DNA of 64,000 nt, taken from NCBI RefSeq assembly GCF_046237015.1, contig NZ_JBJYIN010000003.1, forward strand, positions 1 through 64,000, in the 5' to 3' direction. This stretch comes from JBJYIN01 sp046237015. GTDB lineage: Bacteria > Pseudomonadota > Gammaproteobacteria > Enterobacterales > Enterobacteriaceae. This document shows, one piece after another, positions 51,090-59,982 of the stretch. The notes beneath the pieces are model-generated. The model searched no databases and was not told the DNA's origin. It saw nothing but the letters and a program-made list of their open reading frames with translations. Position 1 is the stretch's first letter; every line of letters starts with the position of its first letter. The translations under genes and the position numbers were made by a program.

Positions 51090-53468
51090 TTATTGGCGTT
51101 CCGCCAGATTCAACCAGGTCTGCACAACCGTATCCGGATTCAGGGACAAACTATCGATCCCTTGTTCCATCAACCAGATAGCGAAATCTTCATGATCCGA
51201 CGGCCCCTGACCACAGATGCCAACATACTTACCCTGTTTCTTCGCCGCTTTAATGGCCATTGACAGTAGCGCCTTGACAGCATCATTGCGTTCATCAAAC
51301 AGTGCGGAAACGACACCAGAATCTCGATCCAGCCCCAATGCCAGTTGCGTCATGTCATTTGAACCGATGGAGAAACCATCAAAGTGTTGCAGGAATTCAT
51401 CGGCCAGTAAGGCGTTGGATGGAATTTCACACATCATGATAATCTTCAAGCCATCCTCACCACGGCGTAACCCCTGACGAGCCAACTCTTCGACGACCGC
51501 TTCGGCTTGCGCAACGGTACGGACAAACGGGATCATAATTTCCACGTTTTTCAAGCCCATCTCATTACGCACGCGTTTCACGGCGGCACATTCCAGTGCA
51601 AAACAATCTTTGAAATCAGGGGAAACATAACGACCCGCGCCACGGAAGCCCAGCATCGGGTTCTCCTCTTCTGGCTCATAACGCTCACCGCCAACCAGAT
51701 TGGCATACTCATTCGATTTAAAATCGGATAAGCGCACAATCACTCGTTTTGGTGAGAATGCCGCCGCCAGCGTAGCAATCCCTTCTGTCAGACGACCGAC
51801 ATAAAATTCAACCGGATCGTCATAACCGTTCATCAATGCTTTGATCTCACGCTGTAGCTCTGGCGTCTGTTGGTCAAACTCCAGCAACGCACGTGGATGC
51901 ACGCCGATCATACGGTTGATGATGAATTCCAGACGAGCCAGCCCAACGCCATCATTCGGCAGGCAGGCGAAATCAAATGCACGATCTGGATTACCGACGT
52001 TCATCATGATTTTCAACGACAGATCGGGCATTTCATCGATCTGGGAACTCTTCACGGTGAAATCCAGCAGATCGTGATAGACATAACCGGTATCGCCTTC
52101 GGCACAGGAAACGGTGACCTTCTGGCCATTATGGAGCCGCTCCGTCGCATCACCACAGCCAACAACCGCAGGAATACCCAGCTCACGGGCAATGATTGCC
52201 GCGTGACAGGTGCGTCCTCCACGATTGGTGACAATCGCGGCGGCTTTTTTCATGATCGGTTCCCAATCAGGATCGGTCATATCCGTCACCAGAACATCGC
52301 CTGCATTAATAAGATGCATTTCGCTAATGTCCTGAATCACTTTGACTTCACCGGCACCAATGCGATGACCGATAGCCCGGCCTTCCACCAGTACATTGCC
52401 GCCAGCGGGTAAATGGTAACGTTCCATCACCTGACCGTTAGAGCGAACGGTTTCCGGACGCGCCTGGACAATATAGAGTTTACCAGTGTGACCATCCTTC
52501 GCCCATTCGATGTCCATCGGACGCCCGTAGTGTTTCTCAATCAATAGCGCCTGACGCGCCAGCGCCTGAACTTCGTCGTCCGTCAGACTAAAACGCGTAC
52601 GCTGTTGCTCAGGAACATCTTCGATTCGAACCTGCTTGCCGTGTTCCTGACTTGCGGCATAGACCATACGAATCTTTTTCGACCCCATGTTGCGACGAAC
52701 AATCGCGGGTTTGTCATTGAGCAACGTGGGCTTATGCACATAAAACTCATCAGGGTTAACGGCTCCCTGAACCACCATCTCACCCAAGCCATAAGCGGAA
52801 GTAATAAACACCACTTGATCGAAACCTGACTCCGTATCAATGGTAAACATGACACCGGCCGCCGCCAGATCGGAACGCACCATGCGCTGTATGCCCGCCG
52901 ACAACGCGACACCACGATGGTCATACCCTTGATGCACACGATAAGAAATAGCGCGATCGTTAAACAGAGAAGCAAATACATGCTTCACCGCCACCATCAC
53001 CGCATCAATACCTTGCACATTCAGGAACGTTTCCTGCTGCCCGGCAAATGACGCATCTGGCATATCTTCTGCCGTTGCAGAAGAGCGCACCGCAAATGAA
53101 GCTTCTTTTTCACCGTCAGCCAGTTGCTGGTACGCATCACGAATCGCGTTTTCCAGCTCAGGCTGGAAGGGGGTATCAATAATCCACTGACGAATTTGCG
53201 TACCGGCTTTCGCCAATTGATTCACATCGTCAATATTCGTATTGTCCAGCAATTCATAAATACGCTGATTAATACCGCTTTGATTAAGGAAATCATTAAA
53301 CGCCTGTGCCGTTGTCGCAAAACCATTCGGGACAGCTACACCCAATTCTGAAAGGTTGGTGATCATTTCACCCAGGGAGGCATTTTTTCCCCCCACCCGC
53401 TCAACGTCGTGCATACCGAGCTGGTTATACCAGAGGACATTACGCAAATCAGGGCCGTTATTGGACAT
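51090..53468 (-). CDS. ppsA: phosphoenolpyruvate synthase
   Basis: Makes PEP from pyruvate and ATP for gluconeogenesis. From the ATG at 53468 it has 792 residues, exactly the E. coli length; an in-frame start 21 codons upstream is not needed. Landmarks are VLWYNQLGMHDVERVGGKNA at the N-terminus, NRGGRTCHAAIIARELGIPA with the phospho-His (about 421), and FSIGSNDMTQLALGLDRDSG near the end. It is divergent from its regulator ppsR. Confidence 0.96.
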   Translation of the reverse strand: MSNNGPDLRNVLWYNQLGMHDVERVGGKNASLGEMITNLSELGVAVPNGFATTAQAFNDFLNQSGINQRIYELLDNTNIDDVNQLAKAGTQIRQWIIDTPFQPELENAIRDAYQQLADGEKEASFAVRSSATAEDMPDASFAGQQETFLNVQGIDAVMVAVKHVFASLFNDRAISYRVHQGYDHRGVALSAGIQRMVRSDLAAAGVMFTIDTESGFDQVVFITSAYGLGEMVVQGAVNPDEFYVHKPTLLNDKPAIVRRNMGSKKIRMVYAASQEHGKQVRIEDVPEQQRTRFSLTDDEVQALARQALLIEKHYGRPMDIEWAKDGHTGKLYIVQARPETVRSNGQVMERYHLPAGGNVLVEGRAIGHRIGAGEVKVIQDISEMHLINAGDVLVTDMTDPDWEPIMKKAAAIVTNRGGRTCHAAIIARELGIPAVVGCGDATERLHNGQKVTVSCAEGDTGYVYHDLLDFTVKSSQIDEMPDLSLKIMMNVGNPDRAFDFACLPNDGVGLARLEFIINRMIGVHPRALLEFDQQTPELQREIKALMNGYDDPVEFYVGRLTEGIATLAAAFSPKRVIVRLSDFKSNEYANLVGGERYEPEEENPMLGFRGAGRYVSPDFKDCFALECAAVKRVRNEMGLKNVEIMIPFVRTVAQAEAVVEELARQGLRRGEDGLKIIMMCEIPSNALLADEFLQHFDGFSIGSNDMTQLALGLDRDSGVVSALFDERNDAVKALLSMAIKAAKKQGKYVGICGQGPSDHEDFAIWLMEQGIDSLSLNPDTVVQTWLNLAERQ

Positions 53469-53768
53469 CGAAAATAATCCTTTCTGCATACAATTAGGGT
53501 ATGAAAGAGTTCGGTTGAGAATTAACCTCAACGCGATCAGGGTAGCATAGCGTTTTATAAAGCATGGACAGGTGAATCGTTCAACCTATGAAAAAAAACT
53601 GATTTCAGCGGCAGGTCTTGCTTAATGAAGTAAAAATCCAATATCGTAAAAGATTAGTATCGTTATCATTAAGATAATGAAATGGCGTTTCAATAAAAGT
53701 ATTGAAAAAACGTAATTTTTGACGAGCTTTTTTGTTTTTACTGAGATAAAAACCTTTAAGAGGTTCAT
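53469..53768. other. 300-bp divergent region between ppsA and ppsR
   Basis: AT-rich; contains the two promoters. AAGAGG at 53758-53763 is the ribosome binding site of ppsR. I see no clear Cra site by eye, though Cra control of ppsA is known in E. coli. Confidence 0.4.
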
Positions 53769-54590
53769 GTGGAAAGAAGCGTATTTTATATCTCCGACGG
53801 TACAGCGATCACAGCAGAAGTATTGGGCCATGCGGTGATGTCACAATTTCCTGTGGATACGGTAAGCCATACCTTACCTTTTGTGGAAACCGAAAGCCGC
53901 GCCAGAGCCGTTTGTGAACAGATCAATACGGCCTATCAACAGAGTGGTTTGCGTCCACTGGTTTTCTATTCAATTGTCACCCCAACCATTCGTGACATTA
54001 TTACCAGCAGTGAAGGGTTTTGTCAGGACATTGTCCAAGCGCTGGTGGCCCCCTTACAAAAAGAGTTAAATATTACGCCGACACATGTAGCCAATCGAAC
54101 CCACGGTCTGACCGCCAATAATCTGGGGAAATATGAGGCTCGTATCGCCGCAATCGACTACACGTTAGCGCATGATGACGGTATTTCACTGCGTAACCTC
54201 GATCAGGCTCAGGTCATTTTACTGGGCGTTTCTCGCTGCGGTAAAACGCCGACAAGCCTTTATCTCGCCATGCAATTCGGTATTCGTGCCGCAAACTACC
54301 CGTTTATTGCTGATGATATGGACAATCTGCGCTTACCGGATGCGTTAAAACCGTTCCAGCATAAGCTGTTCGGTTTGACCATTGATGCAGAACGTCTGGC
54401 GGCGATCCGCGAAGAACGTCGAGGCAATAGCCGCTATGCCTCTTTGCGTCAATGTCGTATGGAACTTGGTGAAGTTGAAGCGCTGTATCGCAAACATCAA
54501 ATTAAATACATCAATACCACTAATTATTCTGTTGAGGAAATTTCCGCCAAAATCATCGACATCCTGGGAATGAATCGAAGAATGTACTAG
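53769..54590 (+). CDS. ppsR: PEP synthase regulatory protein (kinase/phosphorylase) PpsR
   Basis: Phosphorylates and dephosphorylates PpsA on Thr to inactivate or reactivate it. The 273-residue protein starts at GTG (AGAGG just upstream), reading ERSVFYISDGTAITAEVLGH. It has the P-loop LGVSRCGKTPTSLYLAMQFG (about 155-174) of the DUF299 family. An ATG two bases earlier is in the wrong frame. The family is shared with pyruvate,phosphate dikinase regulators; synteny with ppsA sets the substrate. Confidence 0.93.
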   Translation: MERSVFYISDGTAITAEVLGHAVMSQFPVDTVSHTLPFVETESRARAVCEQINTAYQQSGLRPLVFYSIVTPTIRDIITSSEGFCQDIVQALVAPLQKELNITPTHVANRTHGLTANNLGKYEARIAAIDYTLAHDDGISLRNLDQAQVILLGVSRCGKTPTSLYLAMQFGIRAANYPFIADDMDNLRLPDALKPFQHKLFGLTIDAERLAAIREERRGNSRYASLRQCRMELGEVEALYRKHQIKYINTTNYSVEEISAKIIDILGMNRRMY

Positions 54591-54966
54591 TACGTGAATA
54601 TTTTTTGTGTTGATACGGTTGAAATGTGTGTCGTTTCGTTTATTGTGAGTTCCATCACTTCCCGGTATTTCGCCGTTGAGAAGCAACCCATTTAGTTGAG
54701 ATCCCTATCCTGATAGGCAGATGTTCATTGAGCAAAAACGACACACCGTCATGCAGCGTACGAATAAGATGAGTAATAGCGCATCACAATGATGCGTTAT
54801 TGATATTCCCGTTTGGTTTAAATACGGTTTGCCATGCCCGTTTTGCATTTTACTACGCGATAATTTTTATCGCGTTATTGCCATCCCATACACGATAAAC
54901 GTGTTCTGTGGCCAATGACATTGTCTCTGGAAGTAGGACTTCGACTGACAAGTTCAGAGAGATGAC
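54591..54966 (+). promoter_or_regulatory. 376-bp aroH upstream region with hairpins
   Basis: Contains two stems: AATAGCGCATC / GATGCGTTATT (about 54776-54802) and CGCGATAA / TTATCGCG (about 54856-54875). The GTACTAGTAC at the ppsR stop has one CTAG half-site but not the paired arrangement of a TrpR operator, and is 370 bp from aroH. I could not identify a TrpR box closer to aroH. GAGAGAT at 54957-54963 is the ribosome binding site. Confidence 0.4.
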
Positions 54967-56013
54967 ATGCACCAAACAGATGAACTGCGAAGCAGACGCA
55001 TCGACAGTCTAATCACGCCCCATGCTTTACTTAGCAGATTACCACTGTCAGCCGACGTTGCTGAAAACGTGACGGCGTCACGAAAAAAGATTGAAAACAT
55101 TCTTACTGGCCAAGATCGCCGTTTAATGGTCATTATCGGGCCCTGCTCCATCCACGATATCCCAAGCGCGATGGACTATGCGTACAAACTTGCTGAGCAA
55201 CGAGTCCGCTATCAGGATCGCCTGGAAATCGTGATGCGGACCTATTTTGAGAAGCCTCGCACCGTTGTCGGCTGGAAAGGCATGATTGCCGATCCAGCGC
55301 TAAATGGCTCTTTTCTGGTCAACGAGGGGTTGGAACAGGCCAGACGTTTATTGTTAGACATCAACAAGCTGGCATTACCCACCGCGACTGAATTCCTTGA
55401 TATGGTAACCGGCCAGTTCATTTCCGATTTGATTAGCTGGGGCGCGATCGGAGCTCGTACAACGGAGAGCCAGATCCACCGTGAAATGGCTTCCGCACTC
55501 TCCTGCCCCGTCGGCTTTAAAAATGGCACAGATGGTAATATCCGTATTGCGGTTGACGCCATTCGTGCGGCTCGCGCTCAACACATGTTCCTCTCACCGG
55601 ATAAACAAGGTCAGATGACCATTTACCAAACACAAGGTAATCCGTTCGGTCACGTGATTATGCGTGGCGGTCAAAAGCCCAATTATTATGCAGACGATAT
55701 CGCGGCAGCTTGTGCTCATTTACATGAGTTTTCATTACCAGAACATCTGGTTATCGACTTCAGTCATGGAAATTGTCAGAAGCAGCATCGTCGCCAAATG
55801 GTGGTTGCCGATAACGTTTGTCAGCAAATTCGCGCCGGATCGCGTGCTATTGTGGGCGTGATGGCCGAAAGCTTCCTGATAGAGGGCAATCAACCCATCA
55901 ATGCGCCACAAGCGCTAACCTACGGACAATCCATCACCGATCCTTGTCTGGGTTGGTCGGATACGGAGACATTACTGGCGCGTCTGGCGGATAGTATCGA
56001 CAGTCGTTTCTAG
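54967..56013 (+). CDS. aroH: 3-deoxy-7-phosphoheptulonate synthase AroH
   Basis: First step of the shikimate pathway. The 348-residue protein belongs to the class I AroFGH group: LMVIIGPCSIHDIPSAMDYA (about 54-73), YFEKPRTVVGWKGM, ISWGAIGARTTESQIHREMA and VIDFSHGNCQKQH for metal and substrate binding. The name AroH (tryptophan-sensitive) comes from its position after ppsR, as in E. coli; the sequence alone does not separate it from AroF and AroG for me. Confidence 0.9.
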   Translation: MHQTDELRSRRIDSLITPHALLSRLPLSADVAENVTASRKKIENILTGQDRRLMVIIGPCSIHDIPSAMDYAYKLAEQRVRYQDRLEIVMRTYFEKPRTVVGWKGMIADPALNGSFLVNEGLEQARRLLLDINKLALPTATEFLDMVTGQFISDLISWGAIGARTTESQIHREMASALSCPVGFKNGTDGNIRIAVDAIRAARAQHMFLSPDKQGQMTIYQTQGNPFGHVIMRGGQKPNYYADDIAAACAHLHEFSLPEHLVIDFSHGNCQKQHRRQMVVADNVCQQIRAGSRAIVGVMAESFLIEGNQPINAPQALTYGQSITDPCLGWSDTETLLARLADSIDSRF

Positions 56014-56196
56014 CCGCTCCATCGTAAAAAGCGTCTGTTTACGCAGTGGCAAAAAGTTTTGGTTAAGTGCGGCGAATACCAATAGGATTCCCGCACTCAC
56101 TCACCGCTTACTGGCATCGACCTATCATTCACTCTTACCGTCCTCCCTTACCGTCGTATTAAGAAAAATTCACTTGATGTAACGTTTTTGTTACAT

Positions 56197-56215
56197 GAAA
56201 ATGATTCTCATTAAT
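56197..56215 (+). promoter_or_regulatory. Fur box upstream of hmuSTUV
   Basis: GAAAATGATTCTCATTAAT matches the 19-bp Fur consensus (GATAATGATTCTCATTATC form) at 16 or so positions. It lies 38 bp before hmuS, at the expected promoter position. Confidence 0.8.
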
Positions 56216-56252
56216 TTCTAGCAATGTTACGACAAAGAATAAGGAAGCGAGA

Positions 56253-57305
56253 ATGCAGACGTCTATTTACCAACAATACCTCCAGGCCAAAATTGCCCAT
56301 CCACGCCAATATGCGCGTGATTTAGCCGGAATGCTTGGTATTAGTGAGGCAGAACTGACGCACGCACGCGTCGGACATGATGCCGTTCGCTTACAAGGCG
56401 ATGCCAAAAGCTGGCTGAGCGCACTGGAACAAGTGGGCAATACGAAATCCATCACCCGCAACCAGTATGCCGTGCATGAACACGTTGGTTATTATCAGAA
56501 TCAGTCTCTGGATGGTCACGCAGGTCTTATTCTAAACCCTCGTGGTCTGGATTTGCGCTTATTCCTGCACCAGTGGGCAACGGCGTTTTCTCTGATCGAA
56601 ACCACGCCACGAGGCGAACGTCAAAGCATCCAATTCTTTGATCATCAGGGGGATGCCATTCTTAAAGTCTACGCGACTGATACCACCGATATGCAAGCCT
56701 GGCAGCAATTTATTGAAAAATTCACTCAGGCTGAAAATCCGGCATTAACGCTTCGCCCGTTGGCAAATACTGAGGCATCAGCGTCCTCTGTTGACGTTCC
56801 CGCACAATTCGAAGCGGATTGGCGTGAAATGACCGACGTACACCAATTCTTCATTTTGCTGAAACGCTATAATCTCACTCGTCAACAGGCGTTTCAGGCC
56901 GTTAGCGATGATCTGGCTTACCGCGTTGATAATGATGCGCTATCACAAATTCTGACGGCAGCCCGTGAAGATCAAAATGAAATTATGGTATTTGTTGGCA
57001 ATCGGGGTTGTGTGCAGATTTTCACTGGCGAAATACAACGCGTAGAACGTATGGAACAACATGCTGAATGGATTAACATTTTTAATCAGGATTTCACCCT
57101 GCATTTGATTGAGAATGAGATTGCCGAAAGTTGGGTCACACGTAAACCCACAGCCGACGGTATTGTCACTAGTCTGGAACTGTATGCCGCCGATGGTACA
57201 CAGATCGCCCAACTCTTCGGCCAGCGTACCGAAGGCACGGCGGAACAACAGCAGTGGCGCGACCAGATTAGTGCGCTGAAACCGCTCAAGGAGCTTGCTG
57301 CATGA
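56253..57305 (+). CDS. hmuS: heme-degrading/transfer protein HmuS
   Basis: Cytoplasmic hemin-handling protein, 350 residues, made of two similar halves (each with a helical start and a beta-sheet). Landmarks are LAGMLGISEAELTHARVGHD, VHEHVGYYQN (containing the heme-ligand His region) and VGNRGCVQIFTGEIQRVERM. Proteins of the HemS/ChuS/HmuS family bind heme and release or degrade it. GGAAGCG precedes the ATG. Its stop overlaps the hmuT ATG by four bases. Confidence 0.92.
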   Translation: MQTSIYQQYLQAKIAHPRQYARDLAGMLGISEAELTHARVGHDAVRLQGDAKSWLSALEQVGNTKSITRNQYAVHEHVGYYQNQSLDGHAGLILNPRGLDLRLFLHQWATAFSLIETTPRGERQSIQFFDHQGDAILKVYATDTTDMQAWQQFIEKFTQAENPALTLRPLANTEASASSVDVPAQFEADWREMTDVHQFFILLKRYNLTRQQAFQAVSDDLAYRVDNDALSQILTAAREDQNEIMVFVGNRGCVQIFTGEIQRVERMEQHAEWINIFNQDFTLHLIENEIAESWVTRKPTADGIVTSLELYAADGTQIAQLFGQRTEGTAEQQQWRDQISALKPLKELAA

Positions 57306-58120
57306 AAAACTGGCTAATTCCATTATTGCTCGCATTGCCGTTAAGTACGTCGGCGGCTGAGCGTCTTATTTCCATTGGCGGTGATGTCACCGAAATTATT
57401 TATGCATTAGGTGCAGAGAAAGACCTGATTGCCAGAGACAGCACTAGTCTGCATCCTGAAGCGGCCATCGCATTACCGGATGTCGGTTACATGCGCCAGC
57501 TTAACACTGAAGGCATTTTGTCGATGAAACCCTCACTGGTGATTGCCAGTGAACTTTCCCAGCCTTCATTGGTTTTACAGCAGGTTGCCGATAGCGGGAC
57601 AAAAGTCATTCAGATTCCGGCTAAACCGGCACTGGATACCGTACCGCAAAAAATCAGCGTTATTTCTCAAGCGTTGCATCGAGAAGCAGAAGGCAAGAAA
57701 CTGGCAGAAACCTACCAGAAAGAATTGGCCGCTATCGCTAATACGCCATTACCGGTTAACGTCCTGTTTGTACTCAGCCACGGCGGAATGAGCGCGATGG
57801 CTGCCGGAAAAAATACACCGGCCGATACGATTATCCGTAGCGTCGGCTTAAAAAATGCGATGCCAAATGTAGAGCGCTATCAATCGCTCTCACAGGAAGG
57901 CGTGATTGCCAGCGCACCCGACCTCATCTTGATTTCCAGCCAGGGATTAAAAAGTCTGGGTGGTGAAGCGCAGGTTTGGAAATTACCGGGGCTGGCTCTG
58001 ACGCCTGCGGGAAAAAACAACCGTCTGCTGGTTGTTGATGATATGGCGATGCTTGGCTTTACGCTGGAAACCCCCGCGCTTATGGCTACGCTGCGTCAAA
58101 CGGCAGAAAAAATCAAATGA
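57302..58120 (+). CDS. hmuT: periplasmic hemin-binding protein HmuT
   Basis: Solute-binding protein of 272 residues with a short signal peptide (KNWLIPLLLALPLSTSAA). The Fe3+/B12-type fold starts ERLISIGGDVTEIIYALGAE and contains the ligand-side stretch VGYMRQLNTEGILSMKPSLV. It delivers heme to HmuUV. ATGA overlaps join it to hmuS and hmuU. Confidence 0.92.
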   Translation: MKNWLIPLLLALPLSTSAAERLISIGGDVTEIIYALGAEKDLIARDSTSLHPEAAIALPDVGYMRQLNTEGILSMKPSLVIASELSQPSLVLQQVADSGTKVIQIPAKPALDTVPQKISVISQALHREAEGKKLAETYQKELAAIANTPLPVNVLFVLSHGGMSAMAAGKNTPADTIIRSVGLKNAMPNVERYQSLSQEGVIASAPDLILISSQGLKSLGGEAQVWKLPGLALTPAGKNNRLLVVDDMAMLGFTLETPALMATLRQTAEKIK

Positions 58121-59121
58121 CGAGACGGTTCCATCCTCGTTTTTGGCTCGCTGCTTTACTGCTTTTGTTGTTGATATTGATGATCGGTGCGTCAAATCTT
58201 GGCGCACTAGCATTGTCATTTCGGACACTCTGGCAAACCCCTTTTGACGATCCGCTCTGGCATATTTGGCTGAATATTCGTATTCCTCGCGTTCTGCTGG
58301 CCGTTCTGGTCGGTAGTGCGCTTGCCTGTTCAGGAGCCATTATGCAGGGGTTATTTCGTAATCCACTAGCCGATCCCGGCTTGCTGGGTATCAGCAGCGG
58401 TGCAGCCTTATCCGTTGCGCTGACGATTGTTCTCCCGCTTGGCCTTCCCCCGTTGTTATCACTTTATAGTCCAATGTTGGCTGCCTTTGTCGGTAGTCTG
58501 GCGATTACTGCGGTTATTTTCGCGCTTAGTCGAGGCGAACACGGCGGATTGACCCGACTATTGTTAGCCGGTATTGCGCTTAACGCCCTGTGTGGCGCGG
58601 CGGTGGGGGTATTGACTTATATCAGTAATGATCAACAACTGCGCCAATTTTCCCTGTGGGGCATGGGGAGTTTAGGACAGGCGCAATGGCCGATGCTGTT
58701 AGTTTCAGCCACTCTCGCACTGCCTGCCATGGCGATCACCCTATACTATACTCGGCGCTTAAACTTGTTACAGCTAGGCGATGAAGAGGCTCATTATCTC
58801 GGCATCAACGTCAAACGAACCAAATATACCCTTTTGCTATTGAGCGCTTTGCTGGTTGGCGTGGCTGTGGCCGTTAGTGGTGTTATCGGCTTTATTGGGC
58901 TGGTGATCCCACATTTGATTCGAATGAATCTGGGTGCCGATCACCGTTGGCTTATTCCCGGTTCCATATTGGGAGGCGCGTGTCTCTTACTGATTGCGGA
59001 TACGCTGGCTCGTACATTGCTCTCTCCAGCAGAAATGCCCGTTGGACTGCTTACCAGCCTGATCGGTGGCCCTTACTTTTTATGGCTGATCGTGCAACAT
59101 AAGGGGCGTAGCAATGAGTAA
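58117..59121 (+). CDS. hmuU: hemin ABC transporter permease HmuU
   Basis: FecCD-type permease of 334 residues with about ten membrane helices. Landmarks are IPRVLLAVLVGSALACSGAI, GLFRNPLADPGLLGISSGAA and GFIGLVIPHLIRMNLGADHR, which contains the coupling region with HmuV. It starts inside the hmuT stop and overlaps hmuV by eight bases. Confidence 0.93.
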   Translation: MTRRFHPRFWLAALLLLLLILMIGASNLGALALSFRTLWQTPFDDPLWHIWLNIRIPRVLLAVLVGSALACSGAIMQGLFRNPLADPGLLGISSGAALSVALTIVLPLGLPPLLSLYSPMLAAFVGSLAITAVIFALSRGEHGGLTRLLLAGIALNALCGAAVGVLTYISNDQQLRQFSLWGMGSLGQAQWPMLLVSATLALPAMAITLYYTRRLNLLQLGDEEAHYLGINVKRTKYTLLLLSALLVGVAVAVSGVIGFIGLVIPHLIRMNLGADHRWLIPGSILGGACLLLIADTLARTLLSPAEMPVGLLTSLIGGPYFLWLIVQHKGRSNE

Positions 59122-59914
59122 TCCAACCTCGCTCGACACGTCGCTGATTGCCCGCCATCTCAGCTTTCAGGCTGGAGAACATCATCTCACCAAAGATGTC
59201 TCGCTTGATGTTCATTGTGGTGAAATTGTCGCCATTATCGGTCCCAATGGTGCGGGCAAATCAACGCTACTCCGCCTGTTAACGGGCTATCTGACGCCAC
59301 AACAGGGTGAATGCCTATTGGCGGGAAAACCCTTTGCACAATGGCAACCGAATGCGCTGGCAAGAACCCGTGCTGTTATGCGTCAGCACAGCGGAATGGC
59401 ATTTGCCTTTAGCGTAGAAGAGGTGGTCGCCATGGGGCGCACGCCTCATGGACGCGCTCAGGATAATGATAGGATCGTTAAGCAAGTGATGGCGCAAACA
59501 GGGTGCCTGGAACTGGCCAGTAGAGATTATCGCCATCTTTCGGGGGGAGAACAACAGCGCGTTCAGCTCGCCCGAACCCTGGCGCAACTATGGCATGACC
59601 ATCCCACTCCAGGCTGGTTATTTCTGGATGAACCAACGTCGGCGCTGGATTTATACCATCAACAGCATCTGTTACGGCTTCTGAAACAACTCACCCAACA
59701 ACAACCACTGGCGGTATGTTGCGTACTGCACGACCTGAATCTGGCAGCGTTGTATGCAGACAGGATCCTGCTATTGCACGCAGGTGAATTAGTGGCACAA
59801 GGTACACCCGTAGAGGTACTGCAAACTGACGTGCTAACCCGCTGGTATCAGGCGGATCTCAACGTCAGCCCTCACCCTGAATACCCTGTACCGCAAGTTT
59901 ATCTGCGACGGTAG
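59114..59914 (+). CDS. hmuV: hemin ABC transporter ATP-binding protein HmuV
   Basis: ATPase of 266 residues: Walker A GPNGAGKST (about 43-51), signature LSGGEQQR, Walker B WLFLDEP, followed by the H-loop in VLHDLN. Last gene of hmuSTUV; a strong terminator follows nine bases later. Confidence 0.94.
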   Translation: MSNPTSLDTSLIARHLSFQAGEHHLTKDVSLDVHCGEIVAIIGPNGAGKSTLLRLLTGYLTPQQGECLLAGKPFAQWQPNALARTRAVMRQHSGMAFAFSVEEVVAMGRTPHGRAQDNDRIVKQVMAQTGCLELASRDYRHLSGGEQQRVQLARTLAQLWHDHPTPGWLFLDEPTSALDLYHQQHLLRLLKQLTQQQPLAVCCVLHDLNLAALYADRILLLHAGELVAQGTPVEVLQTDVLTRWYQADLNVSPHPEYPVPQVYLRR

Positions 59915-59920
59915 CGGAGC

Positions 59921-59945
59921 AAAGGCCGGTTTTTACCGGCCTTTT
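59921..59945 (+). terminator. hmuV terminator
   Basis: AAAGGCCGGT / ACCGGCCTTTT, ten pairs with a tight T-rich loop and T tail. It lies seven bases past the hmuV stop and is also usable, less well, by selO on the other strand. Confidence 0.85.
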
Positions 59946-59982
59946 AACAAATAAAGAAGGGACAACCAAAGGTTCTGACACA

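Noticed and set aside
54578..54594. GTACTAGTAC as a TrpR operator
   Set aside because: It has only one CTAG half-site, overlaps the ppsR stop and lies about 370 bp from aroH.
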